A stretch of DNA of 64,000 nt from Sulfitobacter delicatus (GCF_900102535.1 NZ_FNBP01000007.1:62001-126000); one strand, 5' to 3'. Positions 15,819 through 26,184 are shown, counted from the first letter of the stretch. The notes: a model not told the origin generated them from the sequence alone. A program made the numbers and translations.

Positions 15819-17027
15819 TTGGATTCAGCAGAACTGACAGAGCGACGTTTGCAACCGGCGCCTTCTGCGAGGGGGACGAACCAGAGCGGTATGCGTGCGC
15901 ATAACGAAAGGCTCGTTCTCTCACTCGTGCGCCGCGGCGGTCCCTTATCAAAGGCTGAGATTGCTCGTCTGACCGGGCTTTCCGCACAGACCGTTTCAGT
16001 GATCATGCGCAAGCTTGAAGCGGAAGGCCTCTTGAAGAAGGACAAAAGGGTCCGGGGCAAGATCGGGCAACCTTCGGTCCCGATGAGCCTAAACGCCGAA
16101 GGAGCGTTTTTCTTTGGGTTGAAGGTAGGGCGGCGCAGCGTCGAACTGGTTCTGACCGATTTTGAAGGCACCCTTCGGGAGCATAGGAAAGTAACTTACC
16201 CCTTCCCCACGCCAGACCGCGTGATGGCTTTCGCACGGACCGCTTTGGCAGAGTTGCTCGCAACGCTCACCACTTCCCAGCAGGAGCGGGTCGGAGGGCT
16301 TGGGGTCGCCTTTCCTTATCACATGTGGGAATGGCAGGTGCCTGGCGCCGAAGGGCTTAAAGACTGGCAGTCCTTTGATATAGGGGGCGCCCTGCGTGCT
16401 ATAACGGATCTACCAGTTTACCTTTGTAACGACACATCAGCGGCCTGCGGTGCGGAACTGGTCTTTGGCGCGCAGGACAAGCCAAGTGATTTTCTCTATC
16501 TATATATCGGCTATTTCGCAGGCGGCGGTCTGGTGCTCGACAGCAAGCTGTACACCGGCAAAAGTGGCAATGCTGCGGCCTTAGGGTCCATGCCGCTGCC
16601 CGCTGGCAGTAGCCCAACACGTCAACTGGTCGATGTCGCTTCTCTAGCGGTGCTTGAAGCTATGCTTGAGAAAGCCGGGATTACACGCGAGGCCAGCTGG
16701 GCCCTGCCGGACGCTTGGCATTTCCCAAAGAAGATCCGGGACGCTTGGCTCGACTCTGCGGCAGCGGGACTGGCCCAGACGGTTTTGGCGGCAAGTTGTT
16801 TGATAGATTTTGACACCGTGGTGGTGGATGGCACGGTGCCGGAAGCTGTTCGAGGCGATCTGGTCCAACGCATAAGCAAACAACTTGAGGGGAATCCGTT
16901 GGCTGGGATTGTTCCGCCCAAGCTGCGTGAAGGTTCCGTCGGAAGCGATGCAAGATCCCTCGGGGCCGCAAGCCTTCCGCTATCGGACCGCTTTCTCGTC
17001 GATCGCAACGTATTATCGAAAGTCTGA
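15819..17027 (+). CDS. ROK-family transcriptional regulator
   Basis: Protein of 402 residues starting at TTG, with a GGGGAGG site 7 bases upstream; no ATG is in frame nearby. A winged-helix domain (about 25-85, LSKAEIARLTGLSAQTVSVI) is followed by a ROK sugar-kinase-like domain. The domain looks catalytically dead: the N-lobe phosphate motif (DxGGT) is replaced by GLKVGRRSVE, and the CxCGxxGC zinc motif is missing near GKSGNAAALG. It therefore probably senses a sugar or sugar phosphate without phosphorylating it. The fructokinase gene starts 3 bases after the stop, so it likely controls this and the downstream sugar genes. Confidence 0.85.
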   Translation: MDSAELTERRLQPAPSARGTNQSGMRAHNERLVLSLVRRGGPLSKAEIARLTGLSAQTVSVIMRKLEAEGLLKKDKRVRGKIGQPSVPMSLNAEGAFFFGLKVGRRSVELVLTDFEGTLREHRKVTYPFPTPDRVMAFARTALAELLATLTTSQQERVGGLGVAFPYHMWEWQVPGAEGLKDWQSFDIGGALRAITDLPVYLCNDTSAACGAELVFGAQDKPSDFLYLYIGYFAGGGLVLDSKLYTGKSGNAAALGSMPLPAGSSPTRQLVDVASLAVLEAMLEKAGITREASWALPDAWHFPKKIRDAWLDSAAAGLAQTVLAASCLIDFDTVVVDGTVPEAVRGDLVQRISKQLEGNPLAGIVPPKLREGSVGSDARSLGAASLPLSDRFLVDRNVLSKV

Positions 17028-17030
17028 CCT

Positions 17031-17957
17031 ATGATCCTTTGCTGCGGAGAAGCCCTGATCGACATGATCCCGACCCCCACCAATGCCGGGCCGGACGGTT
17101 TTGTGCCTCATGCCGGGGGGGCGGTTTTTAACACTGCTATTGCCTTGGGCCGGCTCGGCGCACAGGTGGGAATGCTGTCGGGCCTGTCATCGGATATGTT
17201 CGGGCGGCAACTTGTGGATGGGCTGAAGGCCAGCCACGTTGATGTTTCGCATCTGGTCCTGTCAGATCGGCCAACGACCCTCGCCTTCGTGCGACTGGTG
17301 GGCGGCCATGCGACCTATGATTTCTATGATGAGAACTCGGCGGGCCGCATGATCACGGCGCAGGATATGCCAACCCTGTCGAACGAAGTCTCCGCGCTCT
17401 ATTTCGGCGGGATCAGTCTGGCCTGCGAGCCGGGAGCGGATGCCTATGCTGATCTGCTCACAGGCGCCACAGAAGGACGGGCGGTGATGATTGATCCGAA
17501 CATTCGGCCCGGCTTCATCAAAGATATCGAGCGCTACCGCCAACGGCTCGACCGCATGCTGGCACTGTCGGATATCGTAAAGGTGTCGGACGAAGATCTG
17601 AACTGGCTGAACCCCGCGACGATGTCCTTGCACGATAAGGTGCGTGAAATCCTGCGCAAGGGCCCGTCAGTCGTAATCCTGACCCGAGGCGGGGAGGGGG
17701 CGACGGGCTATCTGGCGAATGGGGATGAGGTGCAAGTCCCGGCCGTCAAAGCCGAGATGGTCGATACGGTAGGGGCAGGTGATACGTTCAACGCGGGTGT
17801 TTTGGCGAAGTTGTCCGAGTTGGGACAGTTGGAGAAAGATGCTCTGGCCAAGCTGGAACCGGAAGTTCTGGCAGAGGCTCTAGCCTATGGCGCCCGGGTA
17901 GCCGCGGTCACTGTGTCTCGTGCCGGGGCCAACCCCCCTTGGGTAGAGGAAGTATAA
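17031..17957 (+). CDS. frk: fructokinase (PfkB family)
   Basis: Carbohydrate kinase of 308 residues. PfkB signature 1 is at the N terminus (HAGGAVFNTAIALGRLGAQ, about 23-41). Signature 2, DTVGAGDTFNAGVL (about 243-256), contains the catalytic Asp and anion hole. The fold and length fit ribokinase-type fructokinases. In context it phosphorylates the fructose made by the mannitol dehydrogenase at 29-30.5 kb to fructose 6-phosphate, which pgi (22-23.6 kb) can convert. It is co-transcribed with the ROK regulator. Other sugar substrates, such as gluconate analogues, cannot be excluded. Confidence 0.83.
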   Translation: MILCCGEALIDMIPTPTNAGPDGFVPHAGGAVFNTAIALGRLGAQVGMLSGLSSDMFGRQLVDGLKASHVDVSHLVLSDRPTTLAFVRLVGGHATYDFYDENSAGRMITAQDMPTLSNEVSALYFGGISLACEPGADAYADLLTGATEGRAVMIDPNIRPGFIKDIERYRQRLDRMLALSDIVKVSDEDLNWLNPATMSLHDKVREILRKGPSVVILTRGGEGATGYLANGDEVQVPAVKAEMVDTVGAGDTFNAGVLAKLSELGQLEKDALAKLEPEVLAEALAYGARVAAVTVSRAGANPPWVEEV

Positions 17958-17993
17958 AATAATGAAGCGTTGGCTATCTTTTTCGCTCAAATT

Positions 17994-18007
17994 TGTTAGC
18001 GCTATCA
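17994..18007. promoter_or_regulatory. candidate LacI/GalR-type operator upstream of zwf
   Basis: TGTTAGCGCTATCA is a 14-bp palindrome around AGCGCT, with one mismatch to the perfect form. It lies 43 bases before the zwf start. Palindromes centred on GC within TTAGCGCTAA-like sequence are typical of LacI-family sugar regulators. Which regulator binds is not shown by the sequence. Confidence 0.5.
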
Positions 18008-18049
18008 TAACAGCGGTAGCACAGTCTCGAATGCAGAAGGGCTGATCTT

Positions 18050-19513
18050 ATGGTTTCACGTGTTATCCCCGTCGATCCCTTCGACCTCGTCATTTTTGGC
18101 GCCACTGGCGATCTTGCACGGCGCAAGATTCTGCCGGGACTGTTTCACCGCTTTACTGTCGGCCAGTTGCCCGAAACCTCGCGGATTGTCGGAGCCGCGC
18201 GCTCGGAATTGGATGCTGAAGCATTCCGCAGCATGATCCGCGAAAGCCTGCTGGAATTCGCGCCTAATATCGCTGCGGAAAGCAAGTTGTTAGCGCAGTT
18301 TCTCGACATGCTTCACTACGTACGTGTGGATGCCGGAGGCGATGCAGGCTGGGCGGAGCTCAAGGACTTGATGCGCGCTGGCGTGGTGCGGGCCTTTTAC
18401 CTTTCGGTTTCGCCGTCGTTGTTCGGGACGATCGGCGGCAAGCTGCATGACCATGCCATCGCCACGCCTGAGAGCCGCATTGTCGTAGAAAAACCCTTTG
18501 GCCACGATCTCGAAACCGCGCAGGCGCTCAATGCGGACCTGCGGGCCAATTTCGACGAAAGCCAGATTTACCGCATCGACCACTATCTCGGCAAAGAGAC
18601 GGTGCAGAACCTCATGGCGCTGCGTTTTGCCAATGCGCTGTGGGAGCCGCTGTGGAATTCGACCCATATCGATCACGTGCAGATCACCGTGGCCGAAAGC
18701 CTCGGCGTAGAGGGGCGGGGCGAGTATTATGACCGCTCGGGCGCCATGCGGGACATGGTGCAGAACCATCTGATGCAGCTTTTGTGCCTTACGGCGATGG
18801 AGCCGCCCTCGCGTTTTGACCCCAACGCCGTGCGCGATGAGAAGGTCAAGGTGATTGAGGCGCTTGAGCCTGTCGCACAGAAAGACATCGCCCGGGGCCA
18901 GTATCGGGCGGCGGGTGGCGAGGGCAGCTACCGCGATCACGCGGGCGATCCTGACAGCCGGACCGAGAGCTTCATTGCGATGAAGGTCAAGATCGCGAAC
19001 TGGCGCTGGGCGGGCACGCCTTTCTACCTGCGCACGGGCAAAAAGCTGCGCGGGCGTAGCTCTGAAATTGCGGTGATCTTCCGCGATCCGCCGCATATGA
19101 TTTTTCCCGCGATGGAAGGCCATAAGGGCAACGCGCTCATCATCCGTTTGCAACCCGACGAAGGCATCACCCTGCGCAATACGATCAAAGACCCCGGCCC
19201 CGGTGGCATGCGGCTGGCCGAAGTCTCGCTCGACATGACGTTTGCCGATGCCTTGGGCGAAGAGGCCACCCCGCAAGACGCCTATGAGCGGCTCATCATG
19301 GATGTGATCCGTGGCGACCAAACCCTGTTTATGCGCGGGGATGAGGTCGAGGCCGCATGGGCCTGGGCCGACCCGATTATCTACGGCTGGGAAGAGACCC
19401 GGCAACCTCCGTACCCCTATGACCCTGCCAGTTCCGGCCCCGAAGAAGCGCTGATGCTGATGCACCGCGACGGGCGCCGCTGGCGCGAGATCACACGAAA
19501 GGACGACAAATGA
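18050..19513 (+). CDS. zwf: glucose-6-phosphate 1-dehydrogenase
   Basis: Oxidises glucose 6-phosphate to 6-phosphogluconolactone with NAD(P)+, the first step of the Entner-Doudoroff and oxidative pentose phosphate routes. It is 487 residues, the usual length. The nucleotide-binding motif [10 protein letters not shown] is at 17-26, and the active-site signature RIDHYLGKE near 175-183 contains the substrate-binding His and Lys. A GAAGGG site precedes the ATG. The last 4 bases overlap edd, so zwf-edd-eda-pgi is one operon. The lactonase gene pgl, often beside zwf, is not here. Confidence 0.97.
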   Translation: MVSRVIPVDPFDLVIFGATGDLARRKILPGLFHRFTVGQLPETSRIVGAARSELDAEAFRSMIRESLLEFAPNIAAESKLLAQFLDMLHYVRVDAGGDAGWAELKDLMRAGVVRAFYLSVSPSLFGTIGGKLHDHAIATPESRIVVEKPFGHDLETAQALNADLRANFDESQIYRIDHYLGKETVQNLMALRFANALWEPLWNSTHIDHVQITVAESLGVEGRGEYYDRSGAMRDMVQNHLMQLLCLTAMEPPSRFDPNAVRDEKVKVIEALEPVAQKDIARGQYRAAGGEGSYRDHAGDPDSRTESFIAMKVKIANWRWAGTPFYLRTGKKLRGRSSEIAVIFRDPPHMIFPAMEGHKGNALIIRLQPDEGITLRNTIKDPGPGGMRLAEVSLDMTFADALGEEATPQDAYERLIMDVIRGDQTLFMRGDEVEAAWAWADPIIYGWEETRQPPYPYDPASSGPEEALMLMHRDGRRWREITRKDDK

Positions 19514-21318
19514 CCCTGCATTCCACGATTGACCGCGTCACTGACCGTATCATCGCCCGCAGTGAGGCAACACGGCGCCCCTATCTCGACCGGATGGAGG
19601 CCGCCCGCGCCAAGGGTCCGGCCCGTGCGCATCTGTCCTGTAGCGGACAGGCCCATGCCTATGCGGCGTCGGGCGAGGATAAGGACCGGTTGGCGACCAC
19701 CAGCGCTGGCAACCTCGGCATTGTGACGACCTACAACGACATGCTCTCGGCCCACCAGCCGTTTGAGCGCTACCCTGATCTGATCCGCGACGCGGTGCGT
19801 TCCGCAGGCGGCACCGCGCAGGTCGCGGGCGGCGTCCCGGCGATGTGTGATGGTGTGACGCAGGGCGAAGCGGGGATGGAATTGTCGCTTTTCTCCCGCG
19901 ATGTGATCGCCTTGGCGGCCTCGGTGGCGCTCAGCCACAACACCTTTGACGCTGCCGTCTACCTCGGCGTCTGCGACAAAATCGTGCCGGGACTGGTGAT
20001 CGCGGCGCAGGCGTTCGGGCATCTGCCCGCCGTCTTCCTGCCCGCCGGGCCGATGGAAAGCGGGCTGTCGAATGACGAAAAGGCCAAAGTCCGCCAGCAG
20101 TTCGCCGCCGGAGAAGTCGGGCGCGAGGCGCTCATGGCCGCCGAGATGGCGGCTTATCACGGGCCGGGCACTTGCACCTTCTATGGCACGGCAAACACCA
20201 ACCAGATGCTGATGGAGTTCATGGGGCTGCACTTGCCGGGGGCGAGTTTCGTGCCGCCGAACGGAATGCTGCGTGATGCGCTGACCCAAGAGGGGGCGAA
20301 ACGCGCACTGGCGCTTAGTGCTCTGGGCAATGACTACACGCCCGTCGCCTCGGTGCTGGACGAAAAGGCTTTTGTGAACGGCATTGTTGGGCTGAACGCG
20401 ACGGGCGGCTCAACCAACCTGCTGATCCATCTCATCGCCATGGCGCGGGCCGGGGGGATCATTCTGGACTGGGAGGATTTCTCGGACATCTCCGACATCA
20501 CACCCTTGCTGGCGCGGGTCTATCCCAACGGGCTGGCCGATGTGAATCACTTTCACGCCGCGGGCGGTTTGGGCTATATGATCGGCGAATTGCTCAAGTC
20601 CGGCCACTTGCACCCCGACACCCATACCGTCGCCGGACAAGGACTGGAGCATTACACCGCCGAGCCGAAGCTGAAAGCCGATGGTCTGGTCTGGGAAAAA
20701 GGCGCGGGCGAAAGCCTGAACGAAAAGATCCTCCGCCCGGCCAGTGACCCCTTCCAGCCAACCGGCGGGCTGCGGCGCATGGCGGGATCATTGGGCACCG
20801 CCTGCATGAAGGTTTCGGCCGTCGCGCCTGAGCATCATATCATCGAAGCCCCGGCGCGGGTCTTTGCCGATCAGAACGAGGTGAAGGCGGCCTTTAAGGC
20901 CGGTGAGCTGACCGAGGATGTGATTGTCGTGGTGCGCTTCCAAGGGCCAAAGGCCAATGGCATGCCGGAATTGCACAGCCTCACGCCGCTTCTGTCGATC
21001 CTCCAGGGGCGCGGCCAGAAGGTAGCACTGGTCACAGATGGGCGCATGTCAGGCGCGTCGGGCAAGGTGCCTGCGGCGATCCATGTCTGCCCCGAGGCCG
21101 TCGATGGCGGCCCCATCGCCCGCGTGCAGGACGGCGACATCCTACGCGTCGACGCCGTCGCGGGGACATTGGACGTGTTGGCCGATGACCTCGACAGCCG
21201 CCCCAACGCCACAGCAGACCTGAGCGCTGCCCACGCCGGCACAGGCCGCGAGCTTTTCGCCATGTTCCGCAACACTGTCGGTGCCGCCACCACCGGCGCG
21301 ACCATTTTCGGAGGTTAA
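19510..21318 (+). CDS. edd: phosphogluconate dehydratase
   Basis: Converts 6-phosphogluconate to 2-keto-3-deoxy-6-phosphogluconate. It is 602 residues, full length for the IlvD/Edd family. Conserved features include the cysteines thought to hold the iron-sulphur cluster in [11 protein letters not shown] and [14 protein letters not shown], the [10 protein letters not shown] segment, and [15 protein letters not shown] near the C terminus. It overlaps zwf by 4 bases, and eda starts 3 bases after its stop. Confidence 0.97.
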   Translation: MTLHSTIDRVTDRIIARSEATRRPYLDRMEAARAKGPARAHLSCSGQAHAYAASGEDKDRLATTSAGNLGIVTTYNDMLSAHQPFERYPDLIRDAVRSAGGTAQVAGGVPAMCDGVTQGEAGMELSLFSRDVIALAASVALSHNTFDAAVYLGVCDKIVPGLVIAAQAFGHLPAVFLPAGPMESGLSNDEKAKVRQQFAAGEVGREALMAAEMAAYHGPGTCTFYGTANTNQMLMEFMGLHLPGASFVPPNGMLRDALTQEGAKRALALSALGNDYTPVASVLDEKAFVNGIVGLNATGGSTNLLIHLIAMARAGGIILDWEDFSDISDITPLLARVYPNGLADVNHFHAAGGLGYMIGELLKSGHLHPDTHTVAGQGLEHYTAEPKLKADGLVWEKGAGESLNEKILRPASDPFQPTGGLRRMAGSLGTACMKVSAVAPEHHIIEAPARVFADQNEVKAAFKAGELTEDVIVVVRFQGPKANGMPELHSLTPLLSILQGRGQKVALVTDGRMSGASGKVPAAIHVCPEAVDGGPIARVQDGDILRVDAVAGTLDVLADDLDSRPNATADLSAAHAGTGRELFAMFRNTVGAATTGATIFGG

Positions 21319-21321
21319 ATC

Positions 21322-21975
21322 ATGACACTCACCGCCCAAGACGCCAGCAAACGCACCCGCGAGATTTGCGCGCTCGCGCCCATCGTTCCTGTATTGGTCA
21401 TCGAAGACGCCACACACGCCCGCGCCCTGGCCGAAGCACTGGTCGCCGGGGGGCTGCCCGCGTTGGAAGTCACCCTGCGCACCCCCGCCGCTCTTGAAGC
21501 AATTTCCGCCATGGCCGAAGTCTCCGGCGGCCATGTGGGGGCAGGTACATTGGTTACGCCTGATGATGTCCGCGCGGCCAAGCGGGCAGGGGCGACCTTT
21601 GGCGTCTCGCCGGGGGCTACCGACGCGCTTATCGCCGCTTGCGAAGAAGAAGACCTTCCGCTGCTTCCCGGCGCTGCGACGGCCAGTGAGGCGATGCAAT
21701 TGCTCGCGCGCGGCTATGACATGCTCAAGTTCTTCCCTGCCGAAGCCTCAGGCGGCGCACCGGCGCTTAAGGCCATTAGCGCGCCGCTGCCGCAGATCAC
21801 CTTTTGCCCGACGGGCGGCGTCAGCCCCGGCAATGCTGAAAGCTATCTTAGCCTGCCCAACGTGCTCTGCGCCGGTGGCAGTTGGGTCGCGCCGAAAGGG
21901 TTGATTGACGCGCAGGATTGGGCCGGGATCGAAGACCTTGCTCGCGAAGCCGCGAAACTAGGTGGCGCGGCATGA
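21322..21975 (+). CDS. eda: KDPG aldolase (2-dehydro-3-deoxyphosphogluconate aldolase)
   Basis: Cleaves KDPG to pyruvate and glyceraldehyde 3-phosphate. It has 217 residues and a TIM-barrel aldolase pattern: LEVTLRTP carries the conserved Glu, GAGTLV follows, and the Schiff-base lysine is in MLKFFPAE (about residue 136). The GGAGG ribosome site is at the end of edd. Its last 4 bases overlap the pgi start (ATGA). Confidence 0.96.
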   Translation: MTLTAQDASKRTREICALAPIVPVLVIEDATHARALAEALVAGGLPALEVTLRTPAALEAISAMAEVSGGHVGAGTLVTPDDVRAAKRAGATFGVSPGATDALIAACEEEDLPLLPGAATASEAMQLLARGYDMLKFFPAEASGGAPALKAISAPLPQITFCPTGGVSPGNAESYLSLPNVLCAGGSWVAPKGLIDAQDWAGIEDLAREAAKLGGAA

Positions 21976-23585
21976 GCGAGATCTGGGATGCGCTGGCGCG
22001 GAACCACAAGGCTGCAGGGACGCGTAAGATTGTTGACCTCTTCGAAGATGAAGACCGCTTTGCTCGGTTCTCCGCCGAGGCTGATGGGATGCTGCTCGAC
22101 GCGTCGAAAACGAATATCGACGCAGAGGCGCTCGACCTGCTGACGGCGCTTGCCGAAGACGCGGATTTGGCAGCAAAGCGCGACGCCATGTTCGCAGGCG
22201 ACAAGATCAACACCACCGAAGGCCGCGCCGTCCTTCATACGGCCTTGCGCGCGCAGGAGGAGACGCCACTCTTGGTTGATGGCCAAGACGTGCGTCCCGA
22301 GATGGCAGCGACGCTGGCGCGGATGAGGAATTTCGCCGACGGCATTCGCAGCGGCACGATTGCCGCAGCAAATGGCGCGCGTTTCACCGATGTCATCAAT
22401 ATCGGCATTGGCGGCTCGGACCTTGGCCCCGCCATGGCCACCCGCGCGCTCGCGCCCTACCACGACGGGCCGCGCTGCCATTTTCTGTCAAATGTCGACG
22501 GTGCCGACGCGCAGGATCTGCTGAAAAAGCTCGACGCAAAGACAACTTTGGTGATCGTTGCCTCAAAGACCTTCACGACGATTGAAACCATGACCAACGC
22601 CGCCACAGTCTTTGACTGGCTGCGCGCAGAGGTTGGTGAAGATATCACCGCGCATCTCGCCGCCGTCTCCACCGCTCAGGACAAGACCGCCGCGATGGGC
22701 ATTGATCCGGAGCGGGTTTTTGGGTTTGCCGATTGGGTCGGCGGACGCTACTCGCTCTGGGGGCCGGTGGGGCTGCCGATCATGCTGGCGGTCGGGCCGG
22801 AGGATTTCGATGCATTCCTCGCAGGTGCCGCCGCGATGGACGGGCATTTTCAGTCGGCTCCACTGGAGCAGAACCTCCCCGCGCTGCTGGCGTTCACCGG
22901 CATCTGGCACCGCAACATCTGCGGCTATGCCACCCGCGCGGTGCTGCCTTACGACCAACGGCTCGCGCGGCTGCCGGCCTATCTCCAGCAGTTGGATATG
23001 GAGAGTAACGGCAAGGCAACGAGACAGGATGGCAGCGCGGTCACGCGCGAAACGGGCCCCGTCGTTTGGGGCGAGCCCGGCACCAATGGGCAACACGCAT
23101 TCTACCAGCTTTTGCACCAAGGCACCGATGTCGTCCCTACCGAATTCCTCATCGCTGCCGAAGGGCACGCAGCGGAACTTGCCCACCACCATGACCTGCT
23201 AAAAGCCAACTGTCTCGCTCAATCCGAAGCGCTGATGCTCGGGCGCTCTTTTGAAGCGGCGATGCAAATCGCTGCGGCGCAAGGCTATGAGGGCGATGAG
23301 CAAAAGCGCCAAGCCGCGCATCGGACGTTTCCCGGCAACAGGCCTTCGGTCACGCTGGCATACCCGAAGCTGACGCCTTTTGTGCTCGGCCAGATTATCG
23401 CGCTCTATGAGCACCGCGTTTTTGTCGAAGGGGTGATCTGGGGAATTAATTCGTTCGATCAATGGGGCGTGGAGCTGGGCAAGGAGCTGTCGAACACATT
23501 GCTGCCAATGGTGCAGGGCGGGGAAAGTGACGGTAAGGACGCTTCGACGCGGGGGTTGTTGCGCAAATTGGCAGCAACGGGATAG
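21972..23585 (+). CDS. pgi: glucose-6-phosphate isomerase
   Basis: Interconverts fructose 6-phosphate and glucose 6-phosphate. The start at 21972 gives 537 residues, the normal length, and a 4-base overlap with eda; the longer frame from 21918 is an artefact inside eda. Family signatures are present: [13 protein letters not shown] and [13 protein letters not shown], plus [19 protein letters not shown] toward the C terminus. Its place after the Entner-Doudoroff genes lets fructose-derived fructose 6-phosphate enter that pathway. Confidence 0.97.
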   Translation: MSEIWDALARNHKAAGTRKIVDLFEDEDRFARFSAEADGMLLDASKTNIDAEALDLLTALAEDADLAAKRDAMFAGDKINTTEGRAVLHTALRAQEETPLLVDGQDVRPEMAATLARMRNFADGIRSGTIAAANGARFTDVINIGIGGSDLGPAMATRALAPYHDGPRCHFLSNVDGADAQDLLKKLDAKTTLVIVASKTFTTIETMTNAATVFDWLRAEVGEDITAHLAAVSTAQDKTAAMGIDPERVFGFADWVGGRYSLWGPVGLPIMLAVGPEDFDAFLAGAAAMDGHFQSAPLEQNLPALLAFTGIWHRNICGYATRAVLPYDQRLARLPAYLQQLDMESNGKATRQDGSAVTRETGPVVWGEPGTNGQHAFYQLLHQGTDVVPTEFLIAAEGHAAELAHHHDLLKANCLAQSEALMLGRSFEAAMQIAAAQGYEGDEQKRQAAHRTFPGNRPSVTLAYPKLTPFVLGQIIALYEHRVFVEGVIWGINSFDQWGVELGKELSNTLLPMVQGGESDGKDASTRGLLRKLAATG

Positions 23586-23663
23586 GCGGACGATCTCTGA
23601 TCTCGCTCTTTGCCTATGTAAAGCTTGTACTTGCAAAGCTCGAAGGTCTATGTTGACGGTAAC

Positions 23664-23674
23664 TTTACGCGCGT
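23664..23674 (+). promoter_or_regulatory. candidate LacI-regulator operator half (autoregulatory site)
   Basis: TTTACGCGCGT lies 26 bases before the LacI gene start, just after TTGACG (23653-23658), a possible -35. The same 11 bases recur in inverse orientation at 24767-24777, upstream of the ABC operon. ACGCGCGT is itself palindromic. Confidence 0.55.
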
Positions 23675-23699
23675 CGCGTTTTTGTCATCGAGGGTTAAC

Positions 23700-24731
23700 A
23701 TGGGTCAGCAGAAGCTTCGGAACATGGAGGAATTTGCCGCGGTTAGCGGCATTTCCCGTCCCACATTGTCGAAATACTTTAACGATCCCGACAGCGTGCG
23801 CCGCTCCACCCGGCAACGGATCGAGGCGGCGCTGACCAAATACGATTACCGGCCTAACGTTTATGCGGTGAACCAGAACCGCCGCCGTACCCGCAATATC
23901 GGGGTGGTCGTTCCGAACCTCGCCGACCCGTTCTTTTCCGAGATCGGTCGCGAAGTTGAGCTTGCCTGTATCGCGGCAGGCTATAGTCCGATCTTGCTAA
24001 GCTCGCACGGCAAACCCTCACAGGAACGCGCTAATCTTGACTCGCTCCGGGCGCTAAAGCCCGCCGGCGTGCTGCTGGCCGCGTTTGGCAAAGCTTCGGA
24101 CCGCGATGCGATTGAGCGGTTCAACGAAGACGTTCCGGTGGTGGCTTTCGATGCGAACATTGAGGGGGCATGCGAGGCCTTCGTCGGTACGGACAATTTT
24201 CAAAGCGTTGATCTGATTGTCGAATATCTTTGCCGCAGCGGCGCGCCGCCTTGTTTCTTTGAGATGAAAACCCCAAGCAACCCGAACGCCAATAAAAGGC
24301 GGCAGGCCTATCTGGAGGCGATGGAGCGCCATGGGCATGCGCCGCATATCCATCAGGTGCCGGGGGAGGGCTGGGACTTTGAAGAGGTTGGCATGACAGA
24401 GGGCGGACGGCTGATTTCCTCGGGCGCCTTCGAGACCAATACGGTGCTATGCTCGAACGACCGCCTCGCGATCGGCATGCTTTCGGCGGCCTATGGACTG
24501 GGGGTGAAAGTTGGGCATGGCGCTGACTGTACGATGCGCATCGCCGGGCAGGATGACCATCCGTTTTCGCGCTATACCTGCCCACCGCTCACTACGATTG
24601 CCCAAGATTACGCGGCCATTGCGAATCAAGCCGCGAGCACTCTGTTCCGCATTTTGGACACGGAAACACGCCTCGCCGAGCGCGAAGAAACCCTTTTCGA
24701 GGGTAAACTGGTGATGCGCGCCTCGGCCTAA
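23700..24731 (+). CDS. LacI-family transcriptional regulator of the polyol operon
   Basis: Repressor of about 343 residues from the ATG at 23700. The N-terminal helix-turn-helix is MEEFAAVSGISRPTLSKYF, followed by the hinge and a periplasmic-binding-protein-like domain (IGVVVPNLADPFFSEIGRE onward). The longer frame to 23625 runs through the promoter and is rejected. The gene directly precedes the polyol ABC genes on the same strand, with candidate operators on both sides, so it probably represses itself and the operon until a polyol or its product binds. It is read separately from pgi. Confidence 0.88.
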   Translation: MGQQKLRNMEEFAAVSGISRPTLSKYFNDPDSVRRSTRQRIEAALTKYDYRPNVYAVNQNRRRTRNIGVVVPNLADPFFSEIGREVELACIAAGYSPILLSSHGKPSQERANLDSLRALKPAGVLLAAFGKASDRDAIERFNEDVPVVAFDANIEGACEAFVGTDNFQSVDLIVEYLCRSGAPPCFFEMKTPSNPNANKRRQAYLEAMERHGHAPHIHQVPGEGWDFEEVGMTEGGRLISSGAFETNTVLCSNDRLAIGMLSAAYGLGVKVGHGADCTMRIAGQDDHPFSRYTCPPLTTIAQDYAAIANQAASTLFRILDTETRLAEREETLFEGKLVMRASA

Positions 24732-24761
24732 GTCATTGTCTTTGCAAATTGCCTATTAAAT

Positions 24762-24779
24762 AATTAACGCGCGTAAATT
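24762..24779. promoter_or_regulatory. candidate operator upstream of the polyol ABC operon
   Basis: An 18-bp near-perfect palindrome of form AATTnACGCGCGTnAATT. It is followed 5 bases later by TTGACT (24785-24790) as a -35 and TAGGGT about 18 bases on as a weak -10. Position just upstream of the -35 suits control by the adjacent LacI protein. Confidence 0.6.
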
Positions 24780-24846
24780 TTAAGTTGACTGCGCGTCAGG
24801 GCTGCCGCTAGGGTCAATGCATCATCTATAGAGGGAGGAACTATCG

Positions 24847-26148
24847 ATGTTCTGTAAAAATTCAGTTTACGCCGCCACGGCTCTGTCGCTTATGGCGGGC
24901 GGGGCTTTTGCCGAAACGATCACCATCGCCACCGTGAACAACGGCGACATGATCCGCATGCAAGGCTACACCGACAAATTCACCGAAGAGACCGGCCACG
25001 AGGTTGAGTGGGTCACATTGGAAGAGAACGTGCTGCGCCAGCGCGTCACCACCGACATCTCGACCAAGGGCGGCTCTTTCGACATCATGACCATCGGCAT
25101 GTATGAAACGCCGATCTGGGGCGCGAATGGCTGGCTGGTGCCGCTGGACGACCTCAGCGAAGAGTATGATGTCGAAGACATCCTGCCCGCGATGCGGGAC
25201 GGCCTGAGCCACGATGGCACCCTCTACGCTGCGCCTTTCTACGGCGAAAGCTCCATGATCATGTACCGCAAGGACCTGATGGAGAAGGCGGGCATGGAAA
25301 TGCCGAAGGACCCCACTTGGGAGTTCATCCGCGAAGCTGCTGCCGCCATGACCGACCGTGAAAACGACATCAACGGCATCTGCCTGCGCGGCAAGGCCGG
25401 CTGGGGCGAGGGCGGCGCGCTGATCACAGCCATGTCCAACTCATTCGGCGCGCGCTGGTTCGATGAGGACTGGAACGCCCAGTTCGACTCTGAGGCTTGG
25501 GCCGACACGCTCAACTTCTACAAAGGCATGATGGATGAGAGCGGCCCCTCGGGCTACGCATCCAACGGCTTTAACGAGAACCTCTCGCTGTTCCAGCAGG
25601 GCAAATGCGGCATGTGGATTGACGCCACCGTTGCGGCGTCCTTCGTGACCAACCCGGAAGATTCCACCGTGGCCGACCAAGTTGGTTTCGCACTGGCACC
25701 TGACAATGGTTTGGGCAAGCGCTCCAACTGGCTCTGGGCTTGGGCACTAGCGATCCCCGCCGGTACTCAGAAAGAAGATGCGGCTAGAGAGTTCATCGAA
25801 TGGGCGACGTCCAAAGAGTACATCCAGCTGGTTGCCGAAAACGAAGGTTGGGCCAACGTTCCTCCCGGTGCGCGCAAGTCGCTCTATGAGAACCCTGACT
25901 ATCAGGAAGTGCCCTTTGCGCAGATGACGCTGGACTCGATCCTCTCGGCTGATCCGCAGAACTCGACAGTCGAACCGACACCTTACGTTGGTGTTCAGTT
26001 CGCCGCGATCCCCGAGTTTGCTGGTATTGCGACAGACGTGAGCCAAGAATTCTCCGCCGCCTATGCCGGTCAGCAGACCGTCGAAGAGGCGCTTGAGAAG
26101 GCCCAAGACCTGACTAACGACGCGATGGAAGCGGCGGGTTACCGTTAA
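24847..26148 (+). CDS. smoE: polyol ABC transporter, periplasmic binding protein
   Basis: Solute-binding protein of 433 residues with a signal peptide (cleavage near AFAET, residue 20). It is a type I extracellular binding protein of the sorbitol/mannitol cluster: the pattern YTDKFTEETGHEVEWVTLEENVLRQRVTTD and the tryptophan-rich end segments resemble SmoE of Rhodobacter. The ribosome site GAGGGAGGA is strong. It captures a polyol in the periplasm and delivers it to the SmoF-SmoG channel. A stable hairpin after the gene probably raises its level relative to the permeases. The substrate call rests on similarity and on mtlK downstream. Confidence 0.87.
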   Translation: MFCKNSVYAATALSLMAGGAFAETITIATVNNGDMIRMQGYTDKFTEETGHEVEWVTLEENVLRQRVTTDISTKGGSFDIMTIGMYETPIWGANGWLVPLDDLSEEYDVEDILPAMRDGLSHDGTLYAAPFYGESSMIMYRKDLMEKAGMEMPKDPTWEFIREAAAAMTDRENDINGICLRGKAGWGEGGALITAMSNSFGARWFDEDWNAQFDSEAWADTLNFYKGMMDESGPSGYASNGFNENLSLFQQGKCGMWIDATVAASFVTNPEDSTVADQVGFALAPDNGLGKRSNWLWAWALAIPAGTQKEDAAREFIEWATSKEYIQLVAENEGWANVPPGARKSLYENPDYQEVPFAQMTLDSILSADPQNSTVEPTPYVGVQFAAIPEFAGIATDVSQEFSAAYAGQQTVEEALEKAQDLTNDAMEAAGYR

Positions 26149-26159
26149 GCTTCGATCCT

Positions 26160-26184
26160 AAGGGCGGCGGCTGCCGCCGCCCTT
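26160..26184 (+). terminator. strong hairpin between smoE and smoF
   Basis: A perfect 11-base stem (AAGGGCGGCGG with CCGCCGCCCTT) has a 3-base loop and only a short T run. Such hairpins after binding-protein genes stabilise the upstream mRNA and partly stop read-through. Confidence 0.6.

Noticed and set aside
18290-19465. 391-codon minus frame antisense to zwf
   Set aside because: Shadow of a well-conserved gene; composition is that of an antisense frame and no ribosome site is present.
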